A stretch of DNA of 64,000 nt, from positions 1 to 64,000 of the forward strand of contig JAAWQC010000004.1 of assembly GCA_022800315.1 (NCBI GenBank), given 5' to 3'. The position numbers and the translations under genes are program-made. The stretch is from Clostridiales bacterium (GTDB lineage Bacteria > Bacillota > Clostridia > Oscillospirales > Acutalibacteraceae). Shown here one piece after another: positions 45,100-53,092 of the stretch (positions are counted from its first letter, which is position 1; each line of letters begins with the position of its first letter). The notes below the pieces were generated by a model, which searched no databases, had not been told where the DNA came from, and saw only the letters and a program-made list of their open reading frames with translations.

Positions 45100-45642
45100 T
45101 CATTCTCCTTCTTTCCCGTCGGAAAAGGGCCGCTCTTCGCGTACCTTTTCGCACCAACGCAGTGTTTCCTCCAATATCCCGATGCCGTAATACAGGGTGG
45201 ACAGCTTATAGTAGTGGGCGTCCCGATTCTCCCGTTTGTCAAACTGCTTTTCCAGCCCCCGCAATTTCTCCAGGAAGCGGCGGTTGTTTTCCTCATATGC
45301 CCGCAGCTGGCAATCCCGCTGCATACGCGGCAGACGGTCGAAGAAATACACCTTTACCAGCTGCGTATCCCGCCCGTCGGCTACCTCCACCGGTGTGGAG
45401 AGCCAGGACATGAACGCCTGCCTTCCCTGTTCGGTGGCCCGGTACAGCTTGCGGGCGCGGCCGCCCTGAGGCTGCTCCCGCATGGTGAGCAGCCCTTTTC
45501 CAGTCAGACGGCCCAGCAGCGGGTACAGGCTGCCGTAGCTGGCCCGGTAAAAGACCCCCACCCCCTTCTCGATCATTTTCTTGATATCGTAACCTGTCAG
45601 CTCCTGTTCATAAACCATGCCCATGACGATGAACTCCAGCAT
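45100..45642 (-). CDS. PadR family transcriptional regulator
   Basis: This 180-residue repressor has the PadR winged helix (LTGYDIKKMIEKGVGVFYRASYGSLYPLLGRLTGKGLL) and the C-terminal VirR4-type helical dimer domain. It lies 1 base from the MBL gene, so both are co-transcribed. Symmetrical ATATATC elements around its promoter (45655-45688) point to autoregulation. GGAGG lies seven bases before the ATG. Confidence 0.9.
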   Translation of the reverse strand: MLEFIVMGMVYEQELTGYDIKKMIEKGVGVFYRASYGSLYPLLGRLTGKGLLTMREQPQGGRARKLYRATEQGRQAFMSWLSTPVEVADGRDTQLVKVYFFDRLPRMQRDCQLRAYEENNRRFLEKLRGLEKQFDKRENRDAHYYKLSTLYYGIGILEETLRWCEKVREERPFSDGKEGE

Positions 45643-45654
45643 AACGCCGCCTCC

Positions 45655-45700
45655 ATATATCTTTTAGATATATTGTACTGATATATCTGCCCTTTGTCAA
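45655..45700 (-). promoter_or_regulatory. padR promoter with PadR-type operators
   Basis: On the minus strand TTGACA (45695-45700), 17 bases and TACAAT (45672-45677) form a near-consensus promoter. A palindrome ATATATCT-TTT-AGATATAT (45655-45673) overlaps the -10, and a third element GATATATCT lies in the spacer (45680-45688). Spacing between parallel elements is 26 bases. A PadR dimer bound here would block RNA polymerase. Confidence 0.8.
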
Positions 45701-45705
45701 GAGGA

Positions 45706-45739
45706 TAAAAAAAGAACCTCGACCTATTATCGAGGTTCT
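45706..45739 (-). terminator. terminator after rqcH
   Basis: AGAACCTCGA and TCGAGGTTCT (45713-45722/45730-45739) form a stem followed on the minus strand by seven T, five bases past the stop codon of the RqcH gene. Confidence 0.9.
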
Positions 45740-45744
45740 CTCCT

Positions 45745-47511
45745 TTATTCGCTTTTGCGCAGACGATCGGCCAGCAGGGGATCGGGCGTTACGTAGGCGG
45801 TAAGGTTGGTATCGTATATCACCATGCCCGGTTTGGCGCCCGCCGGTTTGCGCACATTGCGCGCCTCGGTGTAATCCACTGGTACCTGCCGGGACTGGGC
45901 TGCTTTGGAATGGAGGGCGGCCAGCACGGCCGCCTGCTCCAGCGTGCGGTCGGGCGGGACACGTCCCCCGGTCACCACAATCACGTGGGAACCGGGGATA
46001 TTCTTGGTGTGGAACCAGATGTCGCCGCCCCGCGCGGTGCGCAGGGTCAGCCGGTCGTTCTGGACGTTGTTGCGCCCCACCCAGATGGTATACCCGTCGT
46101 CGGAAAGGAATTCGAGGGGGCCCAACGGTTTCGGGGGTTTCTGCCGGCCCGGCTGACGGCGCAAATAGCCTCCTTCCGCCAGCTCCTCCCGCAGCTCGTT
46201 CAGCTCCCGCAGGGTAGTGGCGCGGGACAGGGCGTCGAACACCGTATCGATGTAAACCAGCTCCTGTTCGCCCTTTTCGATCTGCTCCTGCAGAATCTGT
46301 TCTGCAGTTTGGGCCTTACGGTATTCCTTATAATACTTCTGCGCGTTGCGGGCGGGTGACAGCGTCGGGTCAAGAGGGATGGTGACAGTGCGGCAGTCGG
46401 GATCGTAGTAATCCACCAACTCCGCCGAGGCGGCCCCCCGCTGTATTACCCCGATATTGGCGTTGATCAGGTCGCCCCAGATTCGCCATTTGTCCCGATC
46501 GCCAGACCGGGACAGCTCCTCCCGCTGATGCTTCAGCTTGCGGGACACCCTATCTGAGGCGTTGGTCAGCACCCGCAGCATGTCGTGGGCTCGCTGACGG
46601 CTGCGCTCCGCCGCGTCCTTCTGCGCGTAGAAGGCGTCCAGCAGAGCGGAAAAACTGTCCATCTCCCGCCCCACGGCGGACAATCCGTATTGTGTGATGG
46701 GCATAAAGCTGAAGTCCAACGGGCTGCCGTCCGGTTTATATACAATATAGGGAACCCGCCGTTCCCCCGTTTCAATCGCGGTTTTTATACGCGCGAGACT
46801 GAAGACCAGACGGTCCCGCTCCTCCGGCGACAGTTCGTGGGCCAGGGTATCCCGTCCCCGATCGGTGTAGAAGGCCGCCTCTCGGCAGACCAGAGGGGAA
46901 AGCCCGTGGGTGATCCCCAGCAGGGCGGAGGACAGCGGTCCGTCCCTCCCTTTTGCCAGCGCGGCGAGAAAATCCTCTGGCCGGCAGCGGGACAGGTCGA
47001 GCCGTCCCGCCGCTGCGGGCGGCGGCGAGTAACGCAGGCCGGGCAGCACGGGACGTACCGAGGACATCTCCAGATCCACCCGCTTGATGGCGTCCAGCAC
47101 CACGCCGTCAGGGTCGATGAGGATGATATTGCTGTGCCGTCCCATAATTTCCACCGCCAGGGTCAGGCTCACGATATCCCCCAGCTCGTTGACACAATCG
47201 AAATCCAGATACAGCGCCCGTTCCAACCCCTCCTGGCGGATGCCGGTCAGGCGGCCGCCAGTGAGCCGCTTGCGCAGCAGCATGCAGAACATGGGGGGCG
47301 AGGCCGGATTTTCCAGCGCCACCTCGGTAAAATGGATACGGGGGGAGTTGGCCCGCGCGGAGAGATACAGCTTACGGCTCCCGCCCCGATAACGCAGGGC
47401 AAGGATCAGTTCTTCCCGAGAAGGCTGATGGATCTTGTCCACCCGCGCATCAGGCAGGGAGGCAATCAGTTCTTCCCGCAGGCAGCTCAGCAGCGCACCG
47501 TCCAGCGCCAT
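45745..47511 (-). CDS. rqcH: Rqc2 homologue RqcH (NFACT protein)
   Basis: RqcH binds stalled 50S subunits and adds alanine tails that mark unfinished proteins for destruction. The 588-residue protein has the NFACT-N start MALDGALLSCLREELIASLPDARVDKIHQPS, a long coiled coil (about 275-420) and the NFACT-R domain with GRNNVQNDRLTLRTARGGDIWFHTKNIPGSHVIV. Older annotations call it fibronectin-binding protein. AAAGGAGG precedes the ATG. It is last in a unit with nif3 and trmK. Confidence 0.9.
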   Translation of the reverse strand: MALDGALLSCLREELIASLPDARVDKIHQPSREELILALRYRGGSRKLYLSARANSPRIHFTEVALENPASPPMFCMLLRKRLTGGRLTGIRQEGLERALYLDFDCVNELGDIVSLTLAVEIMGRHSNIILIDPDGVVLDAIKRVDLEMSSVRPVLPGLRYSPPPAAAGRLDLSRCRPEDFLAALAKGRDGPLSSALLGITHGLSPLVCREAAFYTDRGRDTLAHELSPEERDRLVFSLARIKTAIETGERRVPYIVYKPDGSPLDFSFMPITQYGLSAVGREMDSFSALLDAFYAQKDAAERSRQRAHDMLRVLTNASDRVSRKLKHQREELSRSGDRDKWRIWGDLINANIGVIQRGAASAELVDYYDPDCRTVTIPLDPTLSPARNAQKYYKEYRKAQTAEQILQEQIEKGEQELVYIDTVFDALSRATTLRELNELREELAEGGYLRRQPGRQKPPKPLGPLEFLSDDGYTIWVGRNNVQNDRLTLRTARGGDIWFHTKNIPGSHVIVVTGGRVPPDRTLEQAAVLAALHSKAAQSRQVPVDYTEARNVRKPAGAKPGMVIYDTNLTAYVTPDPLLADRLRKSE

Positions 47512-47550
47512 ATCGACCGCCTCCTTTCCTGTCAGACAATGGGGTCTGTT

Positions 47551-48300
47551 TTATAGGGTACGATAGGGACTCGTTTCCTTCGCCGCGAGAAAGCGGAGGT
47601 TGGGAAACCGAACAGAAAGATAAGCCGCCAAACCCTCCGCGGCCAAGACCTCGGTGTGATAATGCCCTGCCTCCACTACCGTGGCGCCGGAGGCCGCCAG
47701 CTCAATCCATTCGTGGTGCTTCAATTCGCCGGTCAGCAGGCCGTCCAGACGGTACCGCTCCCACAGCGGCGCGAGATAATCGCCGCCCGCCCCGCCGCAG
47801 ATACCAATCACCCGCACCGGACGGGGGCCGGCGGCAAACCGCGCGCGGCAGCCGAGGCGCTCCTGTACATACGCGGCAAACCGTTCGGGCGCCATGCTTT
47901 CGGGCAGTTCGCCGATGCGGCACAGGCCGTCCCCCGCCACCGTGGTCAGGGACAGGTTCAGCCGGTCGGCCAGCAGGTCGTTGACACCACCCGCCGCGCT
48001 GTCCAAATTGGTGTGGGCGCAGATGGCCGCGATACCGGCTTCCGCCAGCTTCCACGGGGCACTTCCCGCCTCCAGCCGTTTCAGTGGGGAAAAGATGACG
48101 GGATGGTGGCTGACAATGAGCTGAGCTCCCTCGCCGGCGGCGAACGCCGCCACGGCGGAGGTGATGTCCAGGGCGGTGACCACCGTCGTCACCTCTGTCC
48201 GGCGGGAACCGGCCAGCAGACCCACATTGTCCCAGGATTCCGCCGTATCGAACGGCGCCAGCGCGTCGAGCGCCTCATAAATATCCCCGACCGTCGTCAT
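47551..48300 (-). CDS. Nif3-like dinuclear metal center protein
   Basis: This 249-residue protein of the Nif3/YqfO family has metal-binding blocks ESWDNVGLLAGSRRTEV, QLIVSHHPVIFSPLKR, AICAHTNLDSAAGGVND and VVEAGHYHTEVLA. These form hexamers with two metal ions; the activity is debated. It follows trmK, an arrangement common in Firmicutes (trmK-nif3), and precedes rqcH. Confidence 0.88.
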   Translation of the reverse strand: MTTVGDIYEALDALAPFDTAESWDNVGLLAGSRRTEVTTVVTALDITSAVAAFAAGEGAQLIVSHHPVIFSPLKRLEAGSAPWKLAEAGIAAICAHTNLDSAAGGVNDLLADRLNLSLTTVAGDGLCRIGELPESMAPERFAAYVQERLGCRARFAAGPRPVRVIGICGGAGGDYLAPLWERYRLDGLLTGELKHHEWIELAASGATVVEAGHYHTEVLAAEGLAAYLSVRFPNLRFLAAKETSPYRTL

Positions 48301-48368
48301 TGTCTCATCTCCTGTTTTTGATACGGCGGCGCGATGCCCGCCGGAATTTCTGCCGGATGGAAGGGGGC

Positions 48369-49094
48369 TTACCGCCTGTCGGCATCCCCGCCCATATAGG
48401 ATAAGATGGCGGCGGCAAGTTCTCTCAGCCTCACAGCCTGTTCCCGGCCGGCCATACGCTCCGACAGTTCCAGCCCCGCCGCCTGTTTCAGCAGGCGGCC
48501 GGCCTGCCGTTTCAGATAGGCGACTCCTTCCCTGTCGGAAGGATCCACCTTCCCCACATAGTCACGTACATCCTCCCCCGGCGCGCCGGGAACAGATGCG
48601 GCCGGATCGTATACGGCCAGCAGGACGGTGTACAGGCGTTTTCCGTCCCTCACCGCGGGCTCCCGCAGCAGGGAAAAGCCGTTCTCACGCAGAAAGCGGC
48701 GAAGAATTTCGGGTCGGGACATGGGCTGCAGGATCAGATGATAGCGCTCGTTTTTTACCCAGGGGGCCTCTTCCAGAATAGAAGCGATATTCTCCCCGCC
48801 CATACCGGCGATGACGATGTCGTCGGCCTCACCGGGTGATAGCACCGACAGGCCGCCTCCCAGCCGCACCTGAATCCGCCCGGATAGTCCCGTGCTCTCC
48901 ACCGTCATACGGGCACGCTCCGCCGGGCCGGGCCGGATGTCGGAGGCTATCGCCGAGGGGCACACGCCCCCCTCCACCAGCGCGGCGGGCAGAAGGGCAT
49001 GGTCGGTGCCCACGTCGGCCAGCCGGCTGCCCTGCCGGACGAGAGCGGCTGCGCAGGACAGCCGGGAATCCAGATGAATAGCAGAGGAAATCAT
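48369..49094 (-). CDS. trmK: tRNA (adenine22-N1)-methyltransferase TrmK
   Basis: TrmK methylates A22 of bacterial tRNAs. The 241-residue protein has the Rossmann SAM motif LADVGTDHALLPAALVEGG, AIASDIRPGP, and the catalytic-loop block DIVIAGMGGENIASILEEA followed by LILQPMSRPEILRRFL. AGGAGG lies five bases before the ATG. It leads the trmK-nif3-rqcH unit. Confidence 0.9.
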   Translation of the reverse strand: MISSAIHLDSRLSCAAALVRQGSRLADVGTDHALLPAALVEGGVCPSAIASDIRPGPAERARMTVESTGLSGRIQVRLGGGLSVLSPGEADDIVIAGMGGENIASILEEAPWVKNERYHLILQPMSRPEILRRFLRENGFSLLREPAVRDGKRLYTVLLAVYDPAASVPGAPGEDVRDYVGKVDPSDREGVAYLKRQAGRLLKQAAGLELSERMAGREQAVRLRELAAAILSYMGGDADRR

Positions 49095-49137
49095 AAAGCC
49101 CTCCTAATCCGCTGCCCGATCGGTCATCCGGCGACAC

Positions 49138-49166
49138 AAAAACGGGACGGGCAAACGCCCGTCCCG
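49138..49166 (-). terminator. terminator of the DUF1858 gene
   Basis: CGGGACGGGC and GCCCGTCCCG (49143-49152/49157-49166) with an AAAC loop are followed by T-run on the minus strand (complement of 49138-49142). Confidence 0.88.
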
Positions 49167-49181
49167 CCCCGCTGCCGTCCG

Positions 49182-49391
49182 TCAGGCCTTGGCGGCCAGA
49201 TGCGCGTTGATCTTTTCGACCATCGCGTCGCAGTCCACACCGTGAACCTCACACGCCTGCTCCAGCGATTCCCCCCGGGCGGAGGGACAGCCGAGGCAGT
49301 GCATACCCATTTCAATGAAAAATTCAGCAGTGGACGAATCGTGATCGAGGATATCCCCGATCAGCATATCTTTGGTGATAGAATAAGCCAT
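49182..49391 (-). CDS. DUF1858 domain protein
   Basis: This 69-residue protein matches DUF1858: ITKDMLIGDILDHDSSTAEFFIEMGMHCLGCPSARG. The CLGCPS motif is typical and may bind a metal or redox cofactor. Related small domains are found fused to hybrid-cluster or redox regulators. It has its own ribosome site (AGGAGG) and terminator. Confidence 0.88.
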   Translation of the reverse strand: MAYSITKDMLIGDILDHDSSTAEFFIEMGMHCLGCPSARGESLEQACEVHGVDCDAMVEKINAHLAAKA

Positions 49392-49532
49392 ACGTTTATA
49401 CCTCCTGCACTTTTATGCCTAGTGGCCATTAGTATTTGACTGTACCTGTTCTATTATAATATGGCGCCGAAAATAATGCAAGGCGCTCCGGCGGTTTCTT
49501 CGTATATAAGGGCCTTTTCGTCTTTTCGGTGC

Positions 49533-49567
49533 AAAAAACAGCCCCGGCCGCAGGCCGGGGCTGTTTT
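49533..49567 (-). terminator. terminator of the zinc-ribbon gene
   Basis: AAAACAGCCCCGGCC and its exact complement (49535-49549/49553-49567) with a GCA loop and a T-run on the minus strand. Confidence 0.9.
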
Positions 49568-49578
49568 GAAGGACTCGA

Positions 49579-49857
49579 TTAGTTCTCGCCTCTCATCGAA
49601 GCAAAGCACTCGCTGCAGTACACAGGACGGTCCTCGCGGGGCTTGAAAGGAACCTTCGCTTCCTTACCGCAGTTCGCGCAGATAGCCGTGTGCATTTCAC
49701 GGTCGGCTTTTCCGGCGGACTTGCGGGCATCACGGCAGGCCTTGCAGCGCTGGGGCTCGTTTACGAAGCCTTTCTCAGCATAGAATTCCTGCTCGCCGGC
49801 GGTGAACACGAATTCAGCGCCACATTCCTTACAGATCAGGGTTTTGTCTTCGTACAT
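49579..49857 (-). CDS. zinc-ribbon protein with two CxxC pairs per half
   Basis: This 92-residue protein has CKECGAEF and RCKACRD in its first half and CANCGKEA and CSECF in its second, i.e. two zinc ribbons. The first half matches the probable zinc-ribbon family (zf-trcl) found in many Clostridia. It likely binds nucleic acid or proteins, but the target is unknown. GAGG lies upstream of the ATG. Confidence 0.82.
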   Translation of the reverse strand: MYEDKTLICKECGAEFVFTAGEQEFYAEKGFVNEPQRCKACRDARKSAGKADREMHTAICANCGKEAKVPFKPREDRPVYCSECFASMRGEN

Positions 49858-49887
49858 GGATGTTACCTCGCTTTAAGATAATAGATT

Positions 49888-49951
49888 TGCCCTGCGACGG
49901 ATTCGGACCGACACCTTTGAAAACCAACGCTCTGCTTAAGCTACCCGGGCA
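49888..49951 (-). other. tRNA-like sequence, degenerate
   Basis: Read on the minus strand, this 64-base stretch starts TGCCCGGGTAGCTTAAGC, continues AGAGCG, has a TTTTCAAA loop-like centre and ends GGTCCGAATCC then GCAGGGCA. D-arm (TAGC..AGAGC) and T-loop (GGTCCGAATCC) patterns are tRNA-like, but it is about ten bases short, the anticodon stem does not pair and the T-loop has C for the conserved second T. It is probably a tRNA remnant, not a working gene. Confidence 0.35.
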
Positions 49952-49981
49952 TATGAAACGGCTCGCGCCGTTTTTGATAAA

Positions 49982-50587
49982 TTAGTCGACCTCATCTTCC
50001 AGAGAATCGGAGGTCAGCTTGCGGCGCACCCGCTGGAGGGCGTTATCCACCGCTTTTACGCCGGTATGGAGCAGCTGGGCGATCTCTTCATAACTGTAGG
50101 CGCCCAGATACAGCATCAACACCTGATATTCCCTATCGGTCAGGTTCTTGCGCAAACGGCTGTGGAACTGATCCGAGTCTTCCCTTTGCTGTAAAAGGAC
50201 CGCCGGATCGGTGGGTGCCGACGATTCACCGTCCCGCGCCTCTTCCCCGTCGATGCTGACCAGCTCGGACGGCGGAATATGGTGGGCGGCTGCATTGCGC
50301 CGCACAGCGGTAAGCATGCGGCGGCGGATACACACCGAGGCATAGGTACGGAAGGACGCGCCCCCGCTCTCCTGATAGGTGCGGACGGCGGATAATAGGC
50401 CGACCAGCCCCTCCTGTTCCAAATCCTCGGTTTCCAGCCGGACACTGCGATACATGGCCACATGCTTCCGGATGATGCCGGTGTATCGCTGCACCAGCAG
50501 GGAAAAGGCATCGTCACAACCCTCATGGGCCAGCACGGCCAACTGTTCGTCGGTCATACCGATCCCCTCACCACGGGAGAAAGCCAT
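49982..50587 (-). CDS. RNA polymerase sigma factor, SigH-like
   Basis: This 201-residue sigma-70 family protein resembles SigH (sigma-30): MTDEQLAVLAHEGCDDAFSLLVQRY at the N-terminus, region 2 ETEDLEQEGLVGLLSAVRTYQE with SFRTYASVCIRRRML, and region 4 LTDREYQVLMLYLGAYSYEEIAQLL. SigH is used in early stationary phase, competence or sporulation genes. The first ATG has GGGAGG seven bases upstream; a second at codon 11 is possible. Confidence 0.8.
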   Translation of the reverse strand: MAFSRGEGIGMTDEQLAVLAHEGCDDAFSLLVQRYTGIIRKHVAMYRSVRLETEDLEQEGLVGLLSAVRTYQESGGASFRTYASVCIRRRMLTAVRRNAAAHHIPPSELVSIDGEEARDGESSAPTDPAVLLQQREDSDQFHSRLRKNLTDREYQVLMLYLGAYSYEEIAQLLHTGVKAVDNALQRVRRKLTSDSLEDEVD

Positions 50588-50799
50588 ACCACCACCTCCC
50601 CCGGAAAGGAACCCACCTTCGTGGATTCCTTCCCACTATAACGGATAAGATAGAAAATGTCAACACCATCCCGAAAATAATTATGTAAAATACCATATAA
50701 TGCGCGGTGCTCTGTGCGATACCGTCAAATAACACGCATATTTTACCTTTTATATCCATAAAGGGATGCCGCCGGCATTCCGGCAGGGGGCGGTCGGAA

Positions 50800-52221
50800 T
50801 CAGCGCCCCGCCTCTTTCGCCGTCAGGAATTCGTGGATGGAACGGGCGGCGTGCTTGCCCGCACCCATGGCGAGAATAACGGTGGCCGCACCGGTCACGG
50901 CGTCACCGCCCGCGTACACCCCCTGCCGGGTGGTGCGCATGGTGTCCTCGTCCACGATGAGGCATCCGCGTCGGTTGACCTCCAGGCCGGGCGTGGTGGC
51001 GCGGATCAGCGGATTGGGCGAATTGCCGATGGCCGCGATAATCAGATCGGCGTTTACCACATGCTCACTGCCCTCTACCGGCAGCGGACGGCGCCGGCCC
51101 GACTCGTCGGGCTCGCCCAGCTCCATTTTCACACAGGACAGGCCCACGGCGGCTCCGTTTTCATCCCCCTCTACGCGGACAGGTGCGGTCAGGAACCGGA
51201 AAACGATCCCTTCCTCCCTAGCGTGATGCACCTCCTCCAGACGGGCGGGCATCTCCTCCTCACCGCGGCGGTAGACCACGGTCACCTCCTTCGCCCCCAG
51301 GCGCTTGGCGCAGCGCGCGGCATCCATGGCCACGTTTCCTCCGCCCACCACGGCAACCCGTTCGGCCCGCTTGATGGGGGTGTCGTAATCGTCGCGGTAA
51401 GCCTTCATCAAATTGACGCGGGTGAGGAATTCGTTGGCGGACATCACCCCCAGCAGCCCTTCGCCGGGGATGCCGAGGAAGCCGGGCAATCCCGCGCCGC
51501 TGCCCACAAAAACCGCTTCGAAGCCGTCCTCAAACAGCTCGTCGACCGACAGGATGCGGCCGATGACCATGTTGGTTTCGATACGGACCCCCAGCTGTTT
51601 GAGGTTCTCGACCTCCCGCTGGACGATGGCCTTGGGCAGGCGGAATTCGGGGATGCCGTACATCAGCACCCCGCCCGCCGTATGGAACGCCTCGAAGACG
51701 GTGACCGCATAGCCCAGCCGCGCCAGATCGCCCGCGCAGGTCAGGCCGGAGGGACCGGACCCGATGACGGCTACCTGTCGTCCGCCGGCAATCGGAAAAG
51801 AGGCCGAAGCTTTCGCTTTATCCCCCTCTTTATCCGCCGCCATATGCCGGTCGGCGGCAAACCGCTCCAGACGGCCGATAGCCACCGGCTCGCCCTTCAG
51901 GCCACGCACGCATTGGGATTCACACTGATTTTCCTGCGGACAGACCCGCCCGCATACGGCGGGCAGGGAGTTGGTCTCGGTGATTTTCCCATAAGCGCCC
52001 TCGTAATCCCCCTCGACGATGAGGGCGATGAAATCGGGGATCTGCACGTTGACCGGGCAGCCCTCGACACAGGGCCGGTTTTTGCAGTGGAGGCACCGCT
52101 GCGCCTCGTTTACGGCCATCTCCTCGGTATATCCCAGTGCCACCTCGTCAAAATTCGCCGCGCGGCGCAGCGGTTCCTGTTCCGGCATCGGTGTTTTTTT
52201 GGTTTGTCTGTTGATTGCCAT
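50800..52221 (-). CDS. NfnB-type FAD/iron-sulfur oxidoreductase (glutamate synthase small-subunit-like)
   Basis: This 473-residue flavoprotein has an N-terminal dicluster domain (CLHCKNRPCVEGCPVNVQIP and CGRVCPQENQCESQC) and two dinucleotide folds (VAVIGSGPSGLTCAGDLARLG and VAVVGGGNVAMDAARCA). It matches both homotetrameric GltA and NfnB. The adjacent NfnA-like gene 37 bases upstream makes an NADH-dependent reduced ferredoxin:NADP oxidoreductase most likely: an electron bifurcating enzyme used by anaerobes. AGGGAG precedes the ATG. Confidence 0.85.
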   Translation of the reverse strand: MAINRQTKKTPMPEQEPLRRAANFDEVALGYTEEMAVNEAQRCLHCKNRPCVEGCPVNVQIPDFIALIVEGDYEGAYGKITETNSLPAVCGRVCPQENQCESQCVRGLKGEPVAIGRLERFAADRHMAADKEGDKAKASASFPIAGGRQVAVIGSGPSGLTCAGDLARLGYAVTVFEAFHTAGGVLMYGIPEFRLPKAIVQREVENLKQLGVRIETNMVIGRILSVDELFEDGFEAVFVGSGAGLPGFLGIPGEGLLGVMSANEFLTRVNLMKAYRDDYDTPIKRAERVAVVGGGNVAMDAARCAKRLGAKEVTVVYRRGEEEMPARLEEVHHAREEGIVFRFLTAPVRVEGDENGAAVGLSCVKMELGEPDESGRRRPLPVEGSEHVVNADLIIAAIGNSPNPLIRATTPGLEVNRRGCLIVDEDTMRTTRQGVYAGGDAVTGAATVILAMGAGKHAARSIHEFLTAKEAGR

Positions 52222-52258
52222 TGATTCTCCCTAACCTTTCCGGTGGTCTATCGTGTGT

Positions 52259-53092
52259 TCAGCCCTGCCGGCCCTCCTCAAAAAGCAGGCGACAGGCGTG
52301 TTCCTGCTCGCGGTACTGGCCCGCCCGCTTCATTGACTCATCCCAGTCGATCTGATGGGCGTCGAACTCGGGGCCGTCGACGCAGGCGAACTTTGTCTCG
52401 CCTCCTACCGTCAGGCGGCAGCCGCCGCACATACCAGTGCCGTCGATCATGATCGGGTTCATGCTGATTACCGTTTTTACCCCATAGGGACGGGTCAGCT
52501 CAGCCACCGCCCTCATCATGGGCAGGGGGCCGATGGCCACCACCAGGTCGATATCCTTCTCCGTGTCCAGCAGCTCTTTCAGCCGGACGGTGACAAACCC
52601 CTTGTTGCCGTTGGAGCCGTCGTCGGTCATGACCGACAGACGGTCGCTGACAGCGGCCATTTCCTCTTCCAGCATGACGATATCTTTATTGCGGAAGCCC
52701 GCCACCATGTCCACCTGTGTCCCCAGGGCGTGGAGGGCTTTCGCCTCGGGATACGCGATGGCGCAGCCCACACCGCCGCCGACCACCACCGCGTGCCGCA
52801 CCCCGTCCAGCTCCGCCGCTTTGCCCAGAGGGCCGGCAAAATCCAGCAGGGCGTCCCCCTGCTCCAGGGTATCCAGCAGCAGGGTGGTTTTCCCCACCTT
52901 CTGATAGATGATGGTGACCGTACCTGCCTGGGGATCGGTCTCCGCGATGGTCAGCGGGATGCGCTCCCCCGTCTCGTTTACCCGCAGGATGATGAACTGG
53001 CCGGCCTTCGCCTTGCGGGCGATGAGGGGGGCTTCAATCTTCATCATGGTAACCGACGGGTTGAGAGGACGCTTGTATGTAATCGTGTACAT
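52259..53092 (-). CDS. NfnA-type ferredoxin-NADP reductase subunit alpha
   Basis: This 277-residue protein has the FAD domain start MYTITYKRPLNPSVTMMKIEAP, an NAD-binding block HAVVVGGGVGCAIAYP and a C-terminal 2Fe-2S motif GTGMCGGCRLTVGGETKFAC. It is the NfnA (PyrK-like) partner of the protein encoded downstream; together they would couple NADH, NADPH and ferredoxin. AAGGAG precedes the ATG. Confidence 0.87.
   Translation of the reverse strand: MYTITYKRPLNPSVTMMKIEAPLIARKAKAGQFIILRVNETGERIPLTIAETDPQAGTVTIIYQKVGKTTLLLDTLEQGDALLDFAGPLGKAAELDGVRHAVVVGGGVGCAIAYPEAKALHALGTQVDMVAGFRNKDIVMLEEEMAAVSDRLSVMTDDGSNGNKGFVTVRLKELLDTEKDIDLVVAIGPLPMMRAVAELTRPYGVKTVISMNPIMIDGTGMCGGCRLTVGGETKFACVDGPEFDAHQIDWDESMKRAGQYREQEHACRLLFEEGRQG

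Noticed and set aside
50568..50759. Minus-strand 63-codon frame with a hydrophobic segment before the sigma factor gene
   Set aside because: It overlaps the start and ribosome site of the sigma factor gene and has no ribosome site of its own.
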